Shown: positions 1 to 12,800, counted from the first letter of the stretch. The stretch: DNA of 64,000 bases from Tetracentron sinense (GCA_015143295.1 CM026563.1:248001-312000); one strand, 5' to 3'. The notes: generated from the sequence alone by a model not told the origin. A program made the numbers and translations.

Positions 1-1186
1 ACCGGAGACTGGTTGGACTTTTACAATCCCTCCTATTCCCGAATGGAAATGAGAACACATCTCCATGGACTTCATTGTGGGGTTTCCAAAGATGGCTAGG
101 AGCTTTGATGCTATATGGGTTGTAGTGGACAGACTCACGAAGTCCGCCCATTTCTTGCCATATCGGACTACCTTCAATTCAAATTAGTTGGCTGCCTTGT
201 ATATCAAAGAGATAGTCCAGTTGCAAGGAGTGCCAGTGAGCATTGTCTCAGACCGGGATCCAAGATTCACCTCCAGGTTTTGGAAACGTTTTCAGGGTGC
301 CATGGGTTCCCGACTAGGCTTTAGCACCGCTTTTCATCCACAGACGGATGGGCAGACGGAACAGGTGAATCAAATCATCGAGGACATGCTCCGGGCATGT
401 ATGCTAGACTTCAAGGGAAGTTGAGAAGACCACCTACCATTGGTTGAATTCACTTATAATAACAGTTATCAAGCAAGTATTCAAATGACGCCTTTTGAGG
501 CTTTGTATGGGAGAAATTGTAGATCCCCGTTGTATTAGGATGAAGTCGGAGAAAGAAAAGTGTTGGGCCCAAAATTGATCGAGCAGACCGCAGACAGGGT
601 CTAATTTATCCAGGAAAGATTAAAGACCGCACAAGATCGACAAAAGAGCTACGCTGACAACTAAAGGAGAGATCTTGAATTTCGAGTTGGCGACTTTATT
701 TTTGTCAAGATTTTACCGACCAAGGGTATTATGAGATTCGGGAAGAGAGGCAAGCTTAGCCGAGATATGTGGGTCCGTTCAAGATCATTACTAGAGTCGG
801 TGAGGTGGCCTACCGTGTTGTCTTGCCCGCTCATATGGCGGCGGTCCACAATGTGCTCCATGTCTCTATGCTTCGGAAGTATATCCCGGACCCTTCTCAC
901 GTCATCAAGCTTGATCCGATAGAAATCCGGAAGGATCTCACACTAGTTGAGCAACCAGTGCAAATATTGGGCAGGAGAGATCAAGTCTTGCGCAACAAAA
1001 CCATTCCCTTAGTGCTTGTGAGATGACAGCACCATTCAGTAGAGGAAGCTACATAGGAACGAGAGACCGAAGTGAGAGAAAAGTATCCTCAGTTATTTGC
1101 TTAGGACCTTGACATCCCCTTGTATTTTGTTCTGGTTTTGTGTATGTATGTATCATCCAAATTTTGAGGATGAAATTTTTGTAAGG
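1..1186 (+). pseudogene. Tekay/Del chromovirus pol 3' end: integrase core plus chromodomain, decayed
   Basis: This is the last part of a Ty3-type polyprotein cut by the left window edge. The integrase would join element cDNA to host DNA in the nucleus, and the C-terminal chromodomain would steer it to heterochromatin. Reading frames show MDFIVGFP, the first catalytic Asp in [11 protein letters not shown], the second in SDRDPRFTSRFW (about 250-290) and the Glu in DGQTEQVNQ (about 350). The GPFKI module follows (about 770) and then a chromodomain-like end with QHHSVEEAT and REKYPQLF (about 940-1105). In-frame stops lie near 186, 421, 537, 602 and 661, with frame changes near 730-770, so it is dead. 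A polypurine tract and LTR follow directly, which fixes the orientation. Lineage assignment rests on the chromodomain position and LTR style. Confidence 0.88.
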
Positions 1187-1195
1187 GGGGGAGAA
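1183..1195 (+). other. Polypurine tract of the Tekay element
   Basis: A purine run (aaggggggg then gagaa) directly precedes the TGTAG start of the LTR. This is the usual priming site for plus-strand cDNA synthesis in LTR retrotransposons. Confidence 0.85.
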
Positions 1196-1433
1196 TGTAG
1201 CACTCCGGACTTTTCTGTACTTAATGAATAGCACTTTCGTAACTAATTGACCTTCCACGTAGTCTAATTAATAAATAAAGAAGAATTTGAAAATTTTGAA
1301 ATATCAAAAATGTTTCCCGTTGAAAGACGAATCCAACGTAAGTCGAATCGTCAAAATCGGACAACCAAGTCAAAAGTTATGACCGAATTACCAAAGTAGG
1401 GAAAAATAGGAGGAAGTAACAAAATCTGGAGTG

Positions 1434-1671
1434 TGCGATCGATCGCAAGTCAGGTGTGATTGATCGCATACAGGCGAAATGGTTCCCAAACTATCTAGGT
1501 CAGGTGCGATAGATCGCAGGATTCTGCGATCGATCACAAGTATGTGCGATCGATCGCTTGTAGGGAAGATCAGACCGAAAACGTTCGGGTTCATGTGCGA
1601 TAGATCGTATACAGATGCAATTGATTGCAAGGACCTACGATCGATCACAGATAAGTGTGCGATCGATCGCT
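1434..1671. repeat. Cluster of nine palindromic 14-mers in LTR U3
   Basis: Nine close variants of tgcgatcgatcgca occur in about 240 bp, at roughly 1434, 1457, 1505, 1527, 1544, 1595, 1615, 1636 and 1658. Each is centred on cgatcg or a one-base variant. The cluster ends about 30 bp before a TATA-like motif near 1700. Function unknown; a transcription-factor array is one possibility. Confidence 0.75.
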
Positions 1672-2500
1672 CGCGGTAACGTGTGCCGGATTTGGGGGTT
1701 TTAAACCCTTATCTTGTTTAGGGATCCCATTTGGGGTATTTCCTAAACCTAGAGGAGAAGAAGAAGGGAAAGAGGAGAAGGGAGATTGTAGGAGAAATCC
1801 AAGAAGGAATCTTGGGATTGAGATCAAGGGAAAAAGCTTGAAGGATTCCAAGCCTAGAACCATCCTCAAGCAAGGATTCCTCAAAGATCAAGCTTGATCT
1901 TCAAGGTTAGTACACTCTACTAACTTCCCTAGCACTAATCTAGTTCCTCTTTTGAAAAATCATGATGTGGTTCTTGTATTTTTCATTCCTTGAAACATAC
2001 CATATATCCTAAACCTAAAACAAGATAAATGTGGATGAATGGTGGGATGTGTGAATGGATGAAATGGTGTTGAGGCGATTGGATGCCGTGTTGGTTGATG
2101 AATGTGTGTTGGAAAATGGAGGATGGGCATTTCAAACATAATGAATGCATGTGGTGTGGTGTGATAAAACATATGCATTGAGAAATTGAAATGAATGACT
2201 ATTAATGTGATGCTTACTAAGTGTTTGATAAAATGCTTAAACGACGATGTGAATGAATGAACTTGAATTATGAAAGCATGATTGAGTTATTATTGTTAAA
2301 TACCTACCTTGATCAAATGCCCTACATGTTATTACACTCCCTTATGCTTATATTCGAAATGGAAATGCTATACTTATGTGATCCTCTCATCTAAGCATGT
2401 CATCATGATTGTCACTATTGGCACGCACACGAGCACGCATGTTGCATGAACCGAGTTTTCAAGAGTATATGCATCTAATAAATCAACAAGGAAACATTGC

Positions 2501-2940
2501 ATGTCAAGGAGGTTGGTAGCCCAGGGATGTGCGGGTACTAGCCTCTGGCTCACAAGAAAATACTATATGTCAAGGAGGTTGGTAGCTCAGGGATGTGCGG
2601 GTACTAGCCTCTGGCTCACAAGAAAACTAAACAAGTAAATGAAAACACTATATGTCAAGAAGGTTGGTAGCCCAGGGATGTGCGGGTACTAGCCGCTGGC
2701 TCACAAGAAAACACTATATGTCAAGGAGGTTGGTAGCCCAGGGATGTGTGGGTACTAGCCTCTGGCTCAGAAGAAAACTAAACAAGTAAATGAAAACACT
2801 ATATGTCAAGGAGGTTGGTAGCCCAGGGATGTGCGGGTACTAGCCTCTGGCTCACAAGAAAACAACATGTCAAGGAGGATGGCAGCCTAGGGAGGTTCGG
2901 GTGCTAGCCTCTGGCTCACAAGAACATGCTCACAAGAAAA
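2501..2940 (+). repeat. Six-unit tandem array inside the LTR
   Basis: Units start atgtcaagga (or atgtcaagaa) at about 2501, 2567, 2653, 2717, 2803 and 2868 and contain ggtactagcctctggctc. Spacing alternates between about 65 and 86 bp because some units carry the extra text aactaaacaagtaaatg. The last unit is more diverged. It lies downstream of the presumed promoter, so probably in the transcribed part of the LTR. Confidence 0.85.
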
Positions 2941-3650
2941 GATTCAAAAGTATACAAGATGAGACAAGACACGTATGCATGATTTTCACAAGCAATACCG
3001 AGACATGAAACGAGTTTTCCAAGCATGAGTTTTATCGGAGTTTTCACATCCATGCACGCATGCCAAGATAATGATATTGCTTTATGTTCAATACTGTTTA
3101 TCTCATGATACTACTGTTGCTTTGAATTGATACCTTGTATTGTGTTCACCCTTGTTGTGCTTTTATTATTGCTATGGTTAGCTAGTAGTTTGTACTCGCT
3201 GAGTATTCAATACTCAGCCGTACCTTTATGTCGGCAGGTACCGAGGAAGCCCTCGACCCGAAGCCTTGGGTCGAGGAAGAGTATGTGGAGGAGAGAGAGC
3301 CATCTATCCCATTACAGTCTCAACCAGATAGAGATCTCGACATGTGGCCGTACCTCAACTACTGTTGAGGGGAGAATACGAGAGGGTTCCTTGTGTATTT
3401 TGATAGGTGGGCCTGTCCACCTTAGATTTGATAATGTTTTGTGTATATGTTCACTTGGAATACTATTTTGGAAATTTAGAAGAAAATAAAATGTTAGTTC
3501 ACGTTTCCGTAACCATGTTTAGCTTCCGTGCTCTGATTATTATTCTTATTGTATCACATTAGCTTGGTTTGCTTCAGGATTGTTTGGCAGGTACGAACAG
3601 CCACACCTATGGTATCAATTAACTCGTAGGGGGTATTTTGGGACGCGACA

Positions 3651-4731
3651 GGTAGTTGAAGAAGTTCACAGAGGAACTTGCGGCCTACACATAAACGGGT
3701 TAATGCTCTCTAAGAAGATTCTTAGGCTTGGCTACTACTGGTCTACAATGGAAGCTGACTGTTGTAAGCACGTACAGAAGTGCCATCAGTGCTAGATCTA
3801 TGCTAACAAGATCAATGCACCACCAACAAGGCTACATAATTGGACTGCTCCTTGGCCATTCTCTGCCTGGGGCATTGATGTCATCTGTCCCATAACACCG
3901 AAAGCATCCAACGATCATCGATTCATCCTAGTTACAATCGATTACTTCAATAAATGGGTCGAGGCAGCCTCTTATGCCAACGTCACAGCCTCGGTGGTTC
4001 AGCGTTTTCTGAGAAGAGATATCATCTGTCTGTACGGAATTCTATATGAGATTGTAACAAAAAATACTCTCAACTTCTGCAACAAGGGGATGACTGATCT
4101 CTACTAGAAGTTTAAAATACAGAACCACAACTTCACACCATATAGGCCTCAGACTAATGGTGTAGTTGAAGCAGCCAACAAAAATCTGAAGAAAATCATT
4201 GAGAAGATGGCAACCAATTACTCTACCTGGCATGTGATGCTCCCATACACCCTCATGGCCTACAGAACGTCCATCACAACCTCAACTGGGGCAACACTAT
4301 TTTCTCTGGCGTATGGTATGGAAGTAGTCCTCCCCATCGAAGTACAAATTTCATCACTCCGTGTGCTAATGGAAGTAGAAATCTCAGAGGAAGAATGGGC
4401 ACAGACCCGACATGAACAGCTGAATCTGATCAAAGAGCAGCGACTGAAAGCCATCAATCACTCCCAGGCCTATCAGAGGCGTATGGCTAGGGCATTCGAC
4501 AAGAAGGTCAAGCCTCGCAACATCGAAATCGGTGACCTGGTCATCCAGAAAATGTTGCCAAACTGCACTGACCCGAGGGGCAAGTTCACTCCCAACTATG
4601 AATGCCTATACATCGTCCGAGACAAATCCTCCGGTGGCGCCCTTCGACTCGGACGTATGGATGACGAAGACCTCCTAGAGCCCGTCAACATGGATAAAGT
4701 CCAGAGATACTACTCTTACGGTCTGATCTGA
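3651..4731 (+). pseudogene. Tat-lineage Ty3 integrase (HHCC to C-terminus), interrupted on its 5' side
   Basis: Reading from 3651, the first zinc-finger His appears within five codons (VHRGTCGLH), followed by GYYWSTMEADC and CHQC, the HHCC module of an integrase. The catalytic core follows with WGIDVICPI, DYFNKWVEAAS and TNGVVEAANK (the Glu), and then a C-terminal part open from about 4207 to the stop at 4729-4731. Stops at 3793 and about 4105 show that it is inactive. The sequence style is that of the Tat group, unlike the chromovirus integrase at 1-1186. The upstream part of the element was displaced by the Tekay insertion, whose LTR ends at 3650. Confidence 0.85.
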
Positions 4732-5009
4732 TAGGCGCTTTGCACTCTTAGCTTATTCAGGAAATGACAGGAGGCCATCTTTGACACACTCCTTATCCCC
4801 AATATTGTAAACTTTTTTACAAAAATCAATGAAATCCGCTAATTAGCCCCTTGAGCCTAACAGTCTTTCTTTCACAAAACCTCTTCAAGGACACCCTCCC
4901 TCACCAACCTACGGCATTTGTTTGAACTACGTCATGACCTAATCCTGCAAAGGGTACGTAGGCAACCTGTCAAATCAGGTGCGGTCACAAAAAGGATTAA
5001 AACATCCCA

Positions 5010-5420
5010 GAATACTTTCTTCCCCAGGAAATCAAACCTTCTTCGACTCCCCTGCAGAGTCAAACTATTCCCCAGAAAGAATCCAACTTCACCGACTCTG
5101 CCCACAGAGTCACTCCCCAAGCAAAAACCCTCTCGACTTCCCCAGATGAGTCAACTCTCAAAGTTTACAAAATTTCCATCAAGGAAAATCCCAAAATATA
5201 AGTTAAAACATTCTCAAAGTCAGGGACTCCCTCACCGGGATTTATCCCCAACAGAATCAACTTCTCTCAAGAAGAACATCTTCTCCATAGAGTCAAACCC
5301 TCTCCATCCCCAATGGAATCAAAACTCTCCCCAGAAGTGTCAACCTCTACCAAAGAGAAAAATCCCCAGTGGAGACAAAAAAAAACCTCCAAGGGAGTGC
5401 AAATCAACTACAACTCAGGG
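5010..5420 (+). repeat. Degenerate short repeat, consensus around cccca...gagtca
   Basis: Irregular units of about 24-35 bp, each with a tcccca-type block followed by (g)agtcaa or caaa, repeat more than ten times. They keep one frame open (4918-5484), giving a Lys/Pro/Ser-rich translation that I regard as an artefact of the repeat, not a protein. Confidence 0.6.
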
Positions 5421-6809
5421 TATCTCAAACTTTGGCCCCTTAGCCTACGCTTCGTCTCACTCTAAGTCCTCTCAGATCCTCTAGAAACTACGAGTGTAAG
5501 CGCAATATCACATCTACATCCCCCAACGGAAATATTCCCCCAACTCCTCAGAGGACCGCCATTCAGGGTAATGACGGGAGAAGACATATTTTCCCCAACA
5601 AATCATGGGCTTCCCCAGCCAGTTGCAGGGCATGAGTGGAAACCGGAAACGGTCTCATTGCGCAAAAATTACGCAATTCCCAGACCTAGTCTTGCGACTA
5701 GGGTAAAAAAATAGACAAAAATCAATAAGCTTCGCAGGCATAAGGAAGACCGGCAACGGCCTCAGACCATCATGCCACCTCTTGTAGCACCCATCCACCC
5801 TCGTACTAATACCAGGGTGTCCCCTTTGAGCTCCCCTATAAATGGCACTGCCCCCATAGCCTTCACCGGACCGAAAAAGCTCCAACCTGAACCCCTGAGC
5901 ATTTTAATACCAGTGTAGCTCCTACATGAAATTCCAACAACTCCAGGAACCACCTTACCCCCTTCCCAACACCTGGGTAGCAGCACCACCATGCTCCACC
6001 GCCTGCAATAGCACCTTAGCGCCACCACCGGCCACCTCCGTCCTCACCAACAATTAGCAGGGTTGGGCATCCCCCTACCCACCTTTTTCCTTATTTTTAA
6101 TACACTTGTGAGCCCTTGGTCCTTTCCAGGGGACTAATCTTTTCTTTTTGTAGTAAACCCAAAAGAAGGGGCTCCCTCATCTTCTTCATAGATGTGGGGA
6201 ACCCCCTAGGGGAATATCGTCACTTCTAGGCCACTCATAGGTCTTTGGGGGTCCCTCAAGTCATGAGGGAACCCTTGGATGCACCCTCATAGTAGCCCCG
6301 CAGGGCATCTTCAACTTCTGGAAAAATTCCAGTGGTGTCGGTAAACACAGTACCGACACTCCTGGAGCCACTTCCAGTGCATGTGGGCCCCACTTGAACT
6401 AACCCTGGTCCTGTCCAGGGCATGGGTTGACATCCCAATTCTCTTGTAAGCTTAACCCCAGAATGTCAGTAATCCTATTACCGACATTTTGATATTTCAT
6501 GTATAGTGACTTTGGGCAATTACCAGGCCCACACATGGCCTTCCCCAGGGCCCACAACAGGCCCAGGGCAATCTCCTCATCCTGTGCTTCAAAATCATGG
6601 GTCATGAACCCCCTAACTTCTCTCCTAACTCGAGTTACAAGCCCTTAAACTGTGGTTAAAAATTACTCAAACTGTTGGTAATCAGTTTACCAACAACTTA
6701 GTTTTTTGGAGTTTTAGGGCCTTGCAGTGGGCCAAAGCCCATGGGAGGCCCTCCACCAGACTTGACCTGCCCCTAGGGCCCATCTTAAGAGTGGCCAGAC
6801 CTTGCCCTT

Positions 6810-6990
6810 GCCTTAACCATGGTTAGCTCAATCATGTTTAAGGGTTAACTATGGTTAGTTGGCCTAACCTCATGGAAAAATCCTAAATGGTATTCTAACC
6901 CTAAATCCAACTTTATAGAATGCTCAACCTTGGTTAGCCGGACTAACCATGGTTAAGCCCATGTCTTAACCATGGTTAGCCCCATTTAAC
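6810..6990. repeat. Cluster of aaccatggttag palindromic words
   Basis: Variants of ttaaccatggttag recur at about 6813, 6849, 6929, 6944 and 6967 with further half copies before and after. The core aaccatggtt is a perfect 10-bp palindrome. It lies in the Tat 3' region, ahead of the cctaccgggc repeat. Confidence 0.65.
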
Positions 6991-7089
6991 TTTGGGAAAA
7001 TTTGGAAAAAATCCCTAAAAGTATTCAAATCATAACTAAGGACTGTAAACATACCTTGCACCTTGCCCAACCTCAGTTAGCAATCCTAT

Positions 7090-7440
7090 CCATAGTTAGA
7101 CCCCTCTTGGCCTACCGGGCCTAACCCTAAGCCTATCGGGCTTACCATTGGCCTACCAGGTCCGACCCAAAGCCTACCGGGCTTACCCTCGACCTCCAGG
7201 TCTAACCATGGCCTACCGGGCTTAATCTTTGCCTACCGGGCCCCACCAAAGCCTATTGGGCTTATTCTTAACCTCCGGGTCCAATCTTTGGCCTACCAGG
7301 CCCAATCTTGGCCTATCGGGTCCAATCCTTAGTCTAGAGGACTAAACCCTAGCCTCCAGCTTACCTCTTAACCTACCGGGCCCAAACCATAGTCTACTGG
7401 ACTACCCCTTGGCCTACTGGGCCCAATACCATGCACTTGA
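7090..7440 (+). repeat. Degenerate 16-20 bp repeat with core gcctaccgggc
   Basis: About 18 loosely conserved units built on (g)gcctaccgggc(c/t)taa or its variants (cctatcggg, cctccgggt, ctactggac) follow each other without other sequence. It lies inside the non-coding 3' region of the Tat element. Confidence 0.75.
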
Positions 7441-8091
7441 CCAACCCCGGTCAACCCAACCTTAGTCTACCGGATGAGACCCTTAGTCATCATTTGGTGC
7501 ACACACAACACTCCCCCTAGCTTTGGCACGGGCTCATGTGTCAGAACTACACTCGGTCTGATCTCACCCCAATGTGAGTACGTAGGCAACTCAACCCGGG
7601 TTCGATCCTAGTTTAGCTTTTCCCTTCTTGGATTAGTATAAACTAAACTTAAGGCATTTGGTTAATAACTCAACGTTAATTTGGTTTCAACCTAATAAGT
7701 AGGGAACTGTTGTAAAACGGAAGTGTCGGAGTGCCTAACACCTTTCCCAGGCTTAACCGAACTTCTTACTCAGAATTCTAAGCAGACTTAAGGCCTTATC
7801 CATTACGTGAGACTTATCCATACTGAATTAATAAGTGAAGACTCTGAACATAAACCAAGTGAGTAACCGAAATCTGTGCTCACAAAAGTATTTTACTACT
7901 TTTTGATTAGTTTCTTTTTCATGCGCTTTAATTATAAAAACGATCTAAATTAAGCGATTTATTAGGGTTTCAACATCTATACATTTCACATTAATTTTTA
8001 TAGGAACGAACACATTAAAATTTAAACGGATTTTTCTATAAAATTAAATAAATAACACGAATGCAAGGAGAAATAAATTCGGGTCTCTACA

Positions 8092-9829
8092 GAAGACGAG
8101 TGATTTCACAACCCTAGTTTAATGTATATCACTCGTGCTAACCGAAGATAAGATATGCCTATGATTTGATTCCTTATATCTTTTTTGATTTGTTGAGAGA
8201 GGACGTGTCGTCACTCTCATTGTAATGTTCGCAAGTTGAGAGGTTTGAATTGAATGAAAGTGGGATCAGTTATGAGGTTAGTGATGGATTCAAATGTCCT
8301 AGATCTTCTCTCCAAAAGATCATAAAAACCTTTAGTTTATAAATTAATTAGAAGTCATCATTCAATTCTTGTTTTAGTTTAATTAGATTTAAATAAACTT
8401 TTCTCACATATTAACTTAGAATTAATCTTAATAAAAAGGCAACGAAACCAACACAGTCCTCAGAGGTTCGACACCCTTACTAGTAAGTATTTTATAGAAT
8501 TATTACTACAAGGTGTAATTAAATTGCGTAACGACCAAAGACCTTAGTATAGATTCCTCCTCCGAGAGAGACCATCGCTAGCTCATCTCTTCCTTCGTTA
8601 GCCTCTATGGTAGAAATTTATAATGGCTCTGTGACTCGTTTCGATCACATGATATTTCTAAGTTCCTCATATAATGTTTTCAATTAAATTCAGTTATTTC
8701 ATTTCGATTTATTATTTCTGACTACATTACACTCAACATGTCATTACATAGACTTTGCCTTAATGTTGAAAGTCATTCGGTCATCAAATGCATAAAAAAC
8801 TTATTTTAGAAGGACGAAACCCCTTCTTAAATTGCCTGACCGATTTATAAAGTAATGGCTGACTAGATGGCCGAACTGAATGCATTCTCGATCACTCTGT
8901 CTGACTTGGCGCCCGTGATCTAAAGATTTATGTCTGCGATTGTGCCATGTGACGATGGCAAGATTGCCAACCAGATTTTTAGCCAACACCATTGATTTCG
9001 TTCCACATCTATCACTCCCCCCACCACCAAAAAAAAAAAGATAAAAGAAGAAGCCATTTTTGCTATTTTCGGTGCTCATGTTTGCTCCGGCAACTTTAAC
9101 TTCTCTTAAACACTTGACTCTTATATTATTTCCGCTTCTTAATTGTGATTGAAATTGATTTTAGTGTATTATAAAAAAGTGGAGTTGCTTAATATCAGAT
9201 AGAATGAGTCTAGGTTACACCTTGAGATTCATGTACACATTGAGATTTGTGTAATGGGTTTTGGGAAGTGACAGTAATTGCCAAACATGGCCAAATTAAC
9301 ATAGGGGCATTTCTTTTGGTTTTGTACAAGTGACCCACCAACTAATTGGACATTCCTTACTGGTGATTTTGGGACTACAGGACATACTGGTTAAAACAGA
9401 CTAATTAACTTATTAATAAGTTATTTTCTCAAGGATCTTATGGTTTAATATATACCCCCATCATTCACCTACTAACGCAAACTTGTACATTTTTATAGGA
9501 GAATCCGAATTGAGTTGAATCTCGTAGGTAGTGCTATAATTGCCTTGGACAGATTTTGAATATTTTAATAATAAAAAAAATACTCAGCTTAATATATCGA
9601 TCGATCTCAGCTAAGTAAGCCAGAAATTTAAAAATAAGAAAAGTTTAAGGCAAAACAAATATTCATGGTCGTGAGAACCAGCATAGAGCATAGGTTTTCT
9701 TATCCAATCTAACAAACCATATACAACAACGTATACAAATATAAGCTGCAATGGAATAAAGACAAGTCTATAGATAACCATTCGCAGTCATATTTTGGGT
9801 CTAGAATACTACTATGGCAATGTGGATAG
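8092..9829. other. No recognisable gene; 3' flank of the P450
   Basis: AT-rich sequence without coding signature that I can recognise. The 92-codon minus-strand frame at 8801-9079 starts in a T/G homopolymer stretch and resembles nothing I know. The last part (about 9650-9829) probably contains the 3' UTR of the P450, but no clear minus-strand AATAAA is visible. Confidence 0.5.
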
Positions 9830-12800
9830 TCACAACTTTGTAACAAGGAGATCTACTCCATATTCAGGCTGTATGACGAGCCTAAGCGCAGGAGAATGGC
9901 GATAGTTGGGGGAGAGAGAGAAAGAAAAGTTGGAAAGAATGAGAGAGAGAAGTATCTTGAGTTCAATGATGGCCAAGTTCTGTCCGAGGCAGACGCGCGG
10001 GCCAACTCCGAAAGGCATGTAGACGTAGGGAAGCTTGCATGCGCCGGTGATTCCATTGGCGAACCTCTCGGGATTAAACTTGTCGGCGTCTGGTCCCCAT
10101 ATTTCAGGGTCTTGGTGCAATGTAACCAGCAGGGTCCAGAGGTTGACACCCTTGGGAACGTGAACGTCTCCAAACTTCATATCTTTGAAGGCCTCCCTCG
10201 ACAGGACTGTCACCGGTGGATAAAGACGCAATGACTCATGAATCACCATCGTCAACTGCCCATTGATCGATCATCATCAATATTGCATGCAATATTAATT
10301 TGGGGTTATTAATCAGCCATCAATTATATTCATGATGATCACTTAATCGGCGCATCTCATGCATGTATATATTAATTAATTAATTAGCCCTAATTGATCC
10401 AAGTACTACTAGATCTACAATTATAATTAGCTAGCTAGCTAGTAACAAATAAAATTGATGATCGATCGATCGATCACTCACCAATTTCATCCTGCGAAGC
10501 ATATCGGCATCTGGCATATGACCCCCACAAATTTCTAAGACCTCTGCACGAACACGAGCTTGCCATTCTGGACTTGAAGCCAACAGCATCAAGCTCCATG
10601 TCGCTGAAACTGCGGTAGTCTCATACCCAGCCAAGTAGATGTTCTTGCAATTGTCCACTATGAACCGGTCAGTTGCATCTTGCCCTAGATCACTCTTTTT
10701 GGCGCCCTCCAGCACCATTTGTAGCAGGTCTTTCTCATGTGTGGCCTCCTCGCGCTCCTTTACTACTTTTAAGATCAGCGAGCGGATTTCTTTCTCTAAT
10801 CTCCAGATTTCTCTATTGCTCTTGGTGGGAAGATACCTGAACATACAATTAATTAAAACTTTCAGTATATATATATATATATGTATAAAACATATTTACT
10901 AATCCCAGCAACCAATCGATCTAATGATCAATTTGGCATACATGCATGGTGCATGCAGAAACTCCTATATACGTACCTCAGTCCAGGAACCCCAGTAAAT
11001 TTTTTCAAAGCCATGGCATCCTGAAGAGCTCTTAGTCGCAAGAATATATCTTCTCCTTTGGAATAACTGCTCCCAAAACAAGCTCTAGAGATTACATCTC
11101 CAGAGAAGTTTCTGATATATTCATCAATTTTGATGTCTATGGTTCCCTCTTCACTATCAATCCTGCTCTTCCACGAATTCACTAGTGTAATTGTTGACTC
11201 CGTAATTAAGTCCATCATTCCCTGCAATCCATTAATGAAATAAGGATTATATAACTACTCAAGTATCCACTTTTGCTAGGCAGCCCAGCGGCCCAATGAT
11301 CCCATATAAAGCCATTAATCCTGCATAGATAATAATAATAATAATTATTATTATTATAATAATAATAATAATAATTTACCTTAACCTTCTCCATGTACAA
11401 TTCAGGAGCGAGGATTTTCCTCTGATGGGCCCATATTGCTCCATTTGAAGTTAGAATGCCCTGCCCAAGCAAATGCCCACGCTCTTTGTGTTGGTACGAT
11501 GGCTTCCCCAAGTCCAAAGACGTACATGTGCTCATCTCCTTCACCATATTAGGTTGGTTTACATATAATAGTTGTATGTTGCCAAGCGAGAACGTGAATA
11601 TTGGACCTGTGAGTAGTAACAGTAAAGCTTAGACTTTTCTCTCTCTCTCTTTTTCCATGTAAATTTAATAGGATTAAGAAGAAAAAAAAGAACTTTGTAT
11701 CTAGAACTCATAGTAGGCCCTCTTCCAAAAATCAAGTTCATGTTCTCTTAAAAATACCTAAGGGTTGTCTTAATTTTTAAGTCCCCTAGGATTTTATTCT
11801 ATATTACTATATACGATCTCTCCTCTTTGAGGGGCACACCCTTACCGGTTACCACCCTTCCTTGAGGGCGGGTGTATCGAAGTGTAAGTATGAAAAACGA
11901 ATGTAAACAAAAGACTGGTGATCTTCTCCAGTTGTAACCGGTTTTGGGCAAAACCGGTTACAACCCAGTGGTCACCACATGTCCCTTTATACACCCCTTA
12001 ACTGTGGTTAAGATTTACCTACCCCTAGGGTTCACCCACCTCTCTTTGGTTTTTAGAAAAAATATTTTTAAAAAATTAACCCTAGGAGTTGGTAAATTTT
12101 AACCACAGTTAACAAATTTTTTTTTTTTTTTTTTCTAAAAACCAAAGATAGGTAGATGAACCTTAGGGGTGAGTGAATCTTAACCATAGTTAAGAGGTGT
12201 CAAAAGAGACATGTGGCCACCTCATGGGCGTAACCGGTTTTGGGAAAACCGGTTACAACTGGAGAAGAATACGTCCCAAACAAAAAGATTAAAAAGGAGA
12301 AGCACTCGAGATTTCCTCATAATCTCCACCGGGTTAAACTCTAGTTGAACATATTTATTCCATAGAAATGGACTTCGCTACTGAGACCGAGACAGTTTAG
12401 GGCCGAGACCATGTCTCAAGCCAGGGGTGTTAAAAAAAAAAGCTCGGGATTCGAGAAATACTCGAATCCTAGCATGAGTGCGGTCTCGACCCTAAAAAGC
12501 CTTTATCTCTTAGAAATAAGAGCGAAGTCCATTGAAAAATAACCTCAACAACCCAAAATATGCCTTATGTGGGGTACTTTAATAATTACAATTATTTTTT
12601 TCCCATGCAATTCCCAAAATATATATATATATATATATTTTTTTGATAGGTGGAAATCCAAAGGGAAATAGTTAAGGGACCTATGGATGCCATTTGCAAA
12701 CCTAAAGGCATCCACCAATGTTTGCAAATGGCATCCATGGGTCTGCCTATCACTACTCAAATCCAAATAACAGAAACCAAGAACAAACAACTATGGAGAG

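Larger units (their letters stand above)
1196..3650 (+). repeat. 3' LTR of Tekay chromovirus (2455 bp)
   Basis: The LTR begins TGTAGCACTCC after the polypurine tract and ends GGGACGCGACA at 3650, giving TG...CA termini. Inside are a palindromic-word cluster (1434-1671), a TATA-like ttttaaaccc near 1700, a six-unit tandem array (2501-2940) and the segment around 3195-3245 (tactcgctgagtattc, then tcggcaggtacc). That segment is also present, on the opposite strand, in the solo LTR at 25345-27928. The right flank drops straight into a Tat integrase zinc finger, so this is a nested insertion. The matching left target duplication lies outside the window; its right copy should be ggtag (3651-3655). 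Confidence 0.85.
4732..8091 (+). repeat. 3' non-coding region and probable 3' LTR of the Tat element
   Basis: After the integrase stop there is no further coding sequence. Motifs typical of Tat/Ogre-type LTRs or leaders appear: ggtacgtaggcaacctg near 4957, gagtacgtaggcaactcaac near 7577 and gagtgcctaacacctttcc near 7731. The block ends gggtctctaca at 8091, a plausible LTR end. The LTR start is not certain: candidates are TGTAGCACCC at about 5774 and TGTAGTAAACCC at about 6151, but neither has a good polypurine tract. Confidence 0.55.

Noticed and set aside
2501..2940. Regular repeats that could suggest a CRISPR-like array
   Set aside because: The units are long direct repeats without unique spacers, lie in a plant LTR, and have no cas genes.
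3580..3795. 71-codon ORF spanning LTR end and integrase finger
   Set aside because: It is an artefact of the nested insertion: its first third is LTR sequence and only the HHCC part is real coding sequence.
4918..5484. 188-codon Lys/Pro/Ser-rich ORF
   Set aside because: The frame is kept open by a degenerate short repeat in the non-coding 3' region of a Tat element; no domain recognised.
9896..10234. Plus-strand ORF of 112 codons
   Set aside because: It is the antisense of the P450 last exon, whose motifs are clear on the minus strand.
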